In this document: positions 61,276-64,000 of the stretch, piece after piece | How positions within the stretch are numbered: position 1 is the stretch's first letter | How the letters are laid out: each line of letters starts with the position of its first letter | Assembly (NCBI GenBank): GCA_022774705.1 | Contig: JALFLM010000199.1 | Location: forward strand, 1-64,000 | Direction: 5' to 3' | Origin: Lachnospiraceae bacterium | GTDB lineage: Bacteria > Bacillota > Clostridia > Lachnospirales > Lachnospiraceae | DNA: 64,000 nucleotides | Made by a program: the position numbers and the translations under genes | The notes under the pieces: model-generated | Told to the model about the DNA's origin: nothing | The model's database searches: none | What the model saw: only the letters and a program-made list of their open reading frames with translations

Positions 61276-62979
61276 ATGAAATTTTCAGAAATGGTTTATG
61301 AACGTCCGGATCTGGAAGAACTTAAAAAGAAGATGACGGAGCTGACAGAGCGTCTGCAGGGGGCGGACAGCTATGAAGCTGCGAAAGCTGTATTTCTGGA
61401 GAAGGAGACGCTGGAGAAGCATATTGTTACACTGCAGACACTGGCGGAGATCCGCCATACCATCGATACGAGAGATCATTTTTATGATGAGGAACAGAAT
61501 TTCTGGGACGGAGCCGTTCCGAATCTGCAGGAATATGAGCAGAAATGGACCATGGCTATGCTGAACAGCCGGTTCCGCAGCGATTTTGAGGCGGAATATG
61601 GTGATCTTATGTTTGTCAATGCAGAGATCGAGCTGAAAACCTTCTCTCCTGAGATTATTCCGGAGCTTCAGAAGGAAAATGAACTGAAGACGGCTTATGA
61701 GAAGCTGCTGGCCTCTGCTCAGATTCCTTTTGAAGGGGAAAACTATACGATTTCCCAGATGACACCGTTTAAGAATGACGCAGATGATGCCCGTCGTCTT
61801 GCAGCATGGAAGGCGGAAGGTCAGTGGTACAAGGACAATCAGCAGCAGCTGGATTCCCTGTATGATGAACTGGTTCATGTGAGAGATACCATGGGACGGA
61901 AGCTGGGATATGACGGCTATACACAGCTGGGCTATTATCGTATGGGAAGAAATTGCTATACGAAGGAAGATGTGGAGAAATTCCGTCACGGGGTTGTGAA
62001 GTATCTGGTGCCGGTGGCTGATCAGATCTACAGAGAGCAGGCGAAACGTCTGGGTAAGGAATATCCCATGAGTTTTGCGGATAATGCCCTGGAATTCCGC
62101 TCCGGCAATCCCAGACCTTTCGGTACACCCGATGAAATTCTGGCTCACGGCAGAAAATTTTACGAAGAACTGTCACCGGAAACCGGGGAATTCTTCAACC
62201 GCATGCTGGATGATGAGCTGATGGATGTGCTGTCCACGGAAGGGAAAGCCGGCGGGGGATACTGCACCAGCATCCCCGATTATGAAGTACCCTTCATCTT
62301 TGCCAATTTTAACGGAACACAGCATGATGTGGAGGTTATCACCCACGAAGCGGGACATGCCTTTGCTGCCTATGTGAACCGCAAACGGGTGCCCATGACT
62401 TATGTATGGCCTGGAATGGAGGCCTGTGAGGTTCACTCCATGTCCATGGAATTTTTTGCATGGCCCTGGGCGGAAGGCTTTTTCGGTAAGGATACGCAGA
62501 AATTTTATTACAGCCACCTTTCCGGTGCCTTGACGTTTATTCCTTACGGAACCATGGTGGATCATTTCCAGCACATTGTATTTGAAAAGCCGGATATGAC
62601 ACCGAAGGAACGCCACGGCGTATGGAAGGAACTGCAGGGCATTTACATGCCCTGGATGAAGCTGGACGGCGATATTCCCTTCTACAGCGAGGGCGAAGGA
62701 TGGCAGCGCCAGCATCACATCTATTCCATGCCGTTCTACTACATTGATTACTGCCTTGCACAGACAGTGGCTCTGCAGTTCTGGGCCATGATCCGGAAAG
62801 ACCAAAAGGACGCATGGGAGCATTATATGGCCTATACACAACAGGGCGGCAGCCGTGTATTTACGGAGCTTCTGAAACATGCAGGCATGGAAACGCCTTT
62901 TGAGGAGGACTGCCTGAAAACTGTCTGCAAAGCAGCAAAAGACTGGCTGGAGGCTTTTGATCCGAAGGGGCTTGAGTAG
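61276..62979 (+). CDS. M3 family oligoendopeptidase (PepF-like)
   Basis: The 567-residue zinc peptidase carries the HEXXH motif in EVITHEAGHAFAAYV (histidines 357 and 361, glutamate 358) and the downstream glutamate in CEVHSMSMEFF. There is no signal peptide, so it should degrade short peptides in the cytoplasm. The ATG at 61276, after GGAGG, starts MKFSEMVYERPDLEELK as in relatives. The frame extends to a TTG at 61228 with a weaker site. A TGATATACT extended -10 lies at 61201-61209. Confidence 0.92.
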   Translation: MKFSEMVYERPDLEELKKKMTELTERLQGADSYEAAKAVFLEKETLEKHIVTLQTLAEIRHTIDTRDHFYDEEQNFWDGAVPNLQEYEQKWTMAMLNSRFRSDFEAEYGDLMFVNAEIELKTFSPEIIPELQKENELKTAYEKLLASAQIPFEGENYTISQMTPFKNDADDARRLAAWKAEGQWYKDNQQQLDSLYDELVHVRDTMGRKLGYDGYTQLGYYRMGRNCYTKEDVEKFRHGVVKYLVPVADQIYREQAKRLGKEYPMSFADNALEFRSGNPRPFGTPDEILAHGRKFYEELSPETGEFFNRMLDDELMDVLSTEGKAGGGYCTSIPDYEVPFIFANFNGTQHDVEVITHEAGHAFAAYVNRKRVPMTYVWPGMEACEVHSMSMEFFAWPWAEGFFGKDTQKFYYSHLSGALTFIPYGTMVDHFQHIVFEKPDMTPKERHGVWKELQGIYMPWMKLDGDIPFYSEGEGWQRQHHIYSMPFYYIDYCLAQTVALQFWAMIRKDQKDAWEHYMAYTQQGGSRVFTELLKHAGMETPFEEDCLKTVCKAAKDWLEAFDPKGLE

Positions 62980-63024
62980 AGAAGGGCTGAATAAAAAGGC
63001 CTGAAAAAAGGACTTGATTAAAAT

Positions 63025-63570
63025 ATGTCAGAGACAAAAAAGAAAAAGCGCAGGGCGTATCTTGACAGTTTCCGTAAAAATGAAGAAGGAACTTATGATT
63101 ATACGGGCAGCCTGTATCAGTATAACGGCGGCAGCCATGGGCTGCGCCGCAGCCTGATAAAGCTCTGGGGGCTGTGCGCGGTGCTGATGGGAAGTCTGAT
63201 CACGGCGGGATGTATTTCCGCTCCGGGGATGGATAACTGTTTTTATGTGCTGCTGCCCTACGCTGCTGCTCTGATGGCGGGTGTCAGTGTATTATGGGCT
63301 CTGTGTCGGATGACATCAGGGAAAAATCCGCTGAAGGAATACGTATATGAAGCCAGCGTGGGCAAGCTGCCTGAAAGAGCGGTGATGACTGCTGCCTTTG
63401 GTGCAGCAGCCATCATCGGTGAAGCAGTGTATATCTGTCTTCACGGAATGGGCGGAAAAACGGTGGGTTTTGGTGTCTTTGTTCTGCTTGATTTTGCAGC
63501 GGCAGGTGCGGCACTGGTGATGCGCCGTGAAATCCTGCGCATGAGCTGGACAAAGCACAACAATATATAG
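63025..63570 (+). CDS. Small membrane protein of unknown function
   Basis: The 181-residue product has a basic N-terminus (MSETKKKKRRAYLDSFRKNE) and about four hydrophobic segments: LWGLCAVLMGSLITAGC, LPYAAALMAGVSVLWAL, AFGAAAIIGEAVYICL and FGVFVLLDFAAAGAALV. I do not recognise a named family. It lies 45 bp after the M3 peptidase gene with a weak AAAGGAC site and may be translated from the same message. Confidence 0.7.
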   Translation: MSETKKKKRRAYLDSFRKNEEGTYDYTGSLYQYNGGSHGLRRSLIKLWGLCAVLMGSLITAGCISAPGMDNCFYVLLPYAAALMAGVSVLWALCRMTSGKNPLKEYVYEASVGKLPERAVMTAAFGAAAIIGEAVYICLHGMGGKTVGFGVFVLLDFAAAGAALVMRREILRMSWTKHNNI

Positions 63571-63617
63571 CAAAATGTGCTTTTGAGAGCAGAAAATATA
63601 AAAATTTATAGTAATAA

Positions 63618-63647
63618 TTGACAAGATAATCCGGGATAAGTTATAAT
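63618..63647 (+). promoter_or_regulatory. Sigma-A promoter of the oligopeptide-binding protein gene
   Basis: TTGACA (63618-63623) and TATAAT (63642-63647) both match consensus, with an 18-bp spacer. They lie 74 bp upstream of the start codon. Confidence 0.85.
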
Positions 63648-63720
63648 TGATAAGATATTAAAGCGAACGGAACAGGAGATTTTATTCTTTTCCTGAAGCT
63701 TAAGAAAAGGAGGAAATCAC

Positions 63721-64000
63721 ATGAAAAATGCTAAAAAATTAATGGCATTCATTCTTGTTGCTGCTATGTGCGGCTGCCTGTTGATCGGCTGCGGCGGAAA
63801 AAAAGACGGCGGCAATGAGACAGCCGGCGGTGAAGCAAATAAAACAGACAATGCTTCAGAATCTGCAGGCAATGACACTCTGGTGGCTGCTGATACCGGT
63901 TTTGAGAGCAAATTCTCACCTTTCTTTGCAGCATCCGCAGCAGATCAGGGCATTGTTGACCTGACTCAGATCTACATGATGTATACTGACCGTGTATCAA
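63721..64000 (+). CDS. Oligopeptide ABC transporter binding lipoprotein, N-terminal part
   Basis: The 93 codons present start MKNAKKLMAFILVAAMCGCL, with a lipobox LLIGC (cysteine 24). A Gly/Asn/Glu-rich linker follows, and then the beginning of a family-5 binding domain (FESKFSPFFAASAADQGIVD, LTQIYMMYTDR). Family-5 proteins bind peptides, nickel chelates or sugars, and oligopeptides are most likely here. AAAAGGAGG precedes the ATG. The gene runs off the window, where permease and ATPase genes would be expected. Confidence 0.85.
   Translation, partial: MKNAKKLMAFILVAAMCGCLLIGCGGKKDGGNETAGGEANKTDNASESAGNDTLVAADTGFESKFSPFFAASAADQGIVDLTQIYMMYTDRVS

Overview
The window looks like the replication-origin region of a chromosome from a spore-forming clostridium, most likely a member of the Lachnospiraceae. 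The evidence is the order gyrB-recF-yaaA-dnaN-dnaA / oriC / rpmH-rnpA-yidD-yidC-jag-mnmE-mnmG-rsmG followed by parA-parB, the AGGAGG-type ribosome binding sites before almost every gene, the spore maturation genes spmA and spmB, and the moderate base composition. I cannot name the genus or species from sequence alone. I see no rRNA or tRNA genes, no transposase, no integrase and no CRISPR array.

Layout. Positions 1-5113 hold the leftward replication block (gyrB cut by the window edge, recF, yaaA, dnaN, dnaA). Positions 5114-5700 hold oriC, with at least five exact DnaA boxes and an AT-rich stretch. Positions 5701-13160 hold the rightward rpmH-to-rsmG block. Adenine deaminase (13261-15030, minus) separates this from parA, parB, a DUF4446 gene and aroC. 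Four parS sites of exact consensus lie between 14075 and 19706. A YbhJ-type aconitase-family hydratase (minus) and spmA follow, with regulatory palindromes and repeats between them.

Positions 24979-38035 form a nitrogen-acquisition block: urease structural genes ureABC, a GH42 beta-galactosidase, the urea ABC transporter urtABCDE, and the accessory genes ureE, ureF, ureG and ureD. Urea imported by Urt would be hydrolysed by UreABC once UreEFGD has loaded nickel. The urt operon has a perfect-consensus promoter followed at once by a terminator-like leader hairpin. Next come a CstA-family transporter, a 43-residue membrane peptide, an orphan KdpD/KdpE-like two-component system, and an AAA ATPase fused to a nuclease-like DUF234 domain. 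After these come an amino-acid ABC transporter whose binding-protein lobes are in permuted order, the third of three cytidylate-kinase-like paralogues, and a repetitive lipoprotein.

Positions 48825-54259 form a corrinoid one-carbon module: a corrinoid protein, a methyltetrahydrofolate methyltransferase-like protein, a PucR/CdaR-type regulator and an ATP-dependent corrinoid reductive activator. No substrate-specific (MttB/MtaB-type) methyltransferase is present. The rest holds spmB, a lipoprotein of unknown function, an LrgA/LrgB pair, an ABC exporter, an ApbE lipoprotein, an M3 oligopeptidase, a small membrane protein and the start of an oligopeptide-binding lipoprotein.

The intergenic regions are unusually rich in structure. 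There is an interspersed hairpin repeat ending in GGCTCTGAACAGTT (four fuller copies plus fragments, with a compensatory base change between two of them), three tandem-repeat arrays (33, 9 and 29 bp), paired look-alike hairpins inside the corrinoid operon, and several palindromic operator candidates.
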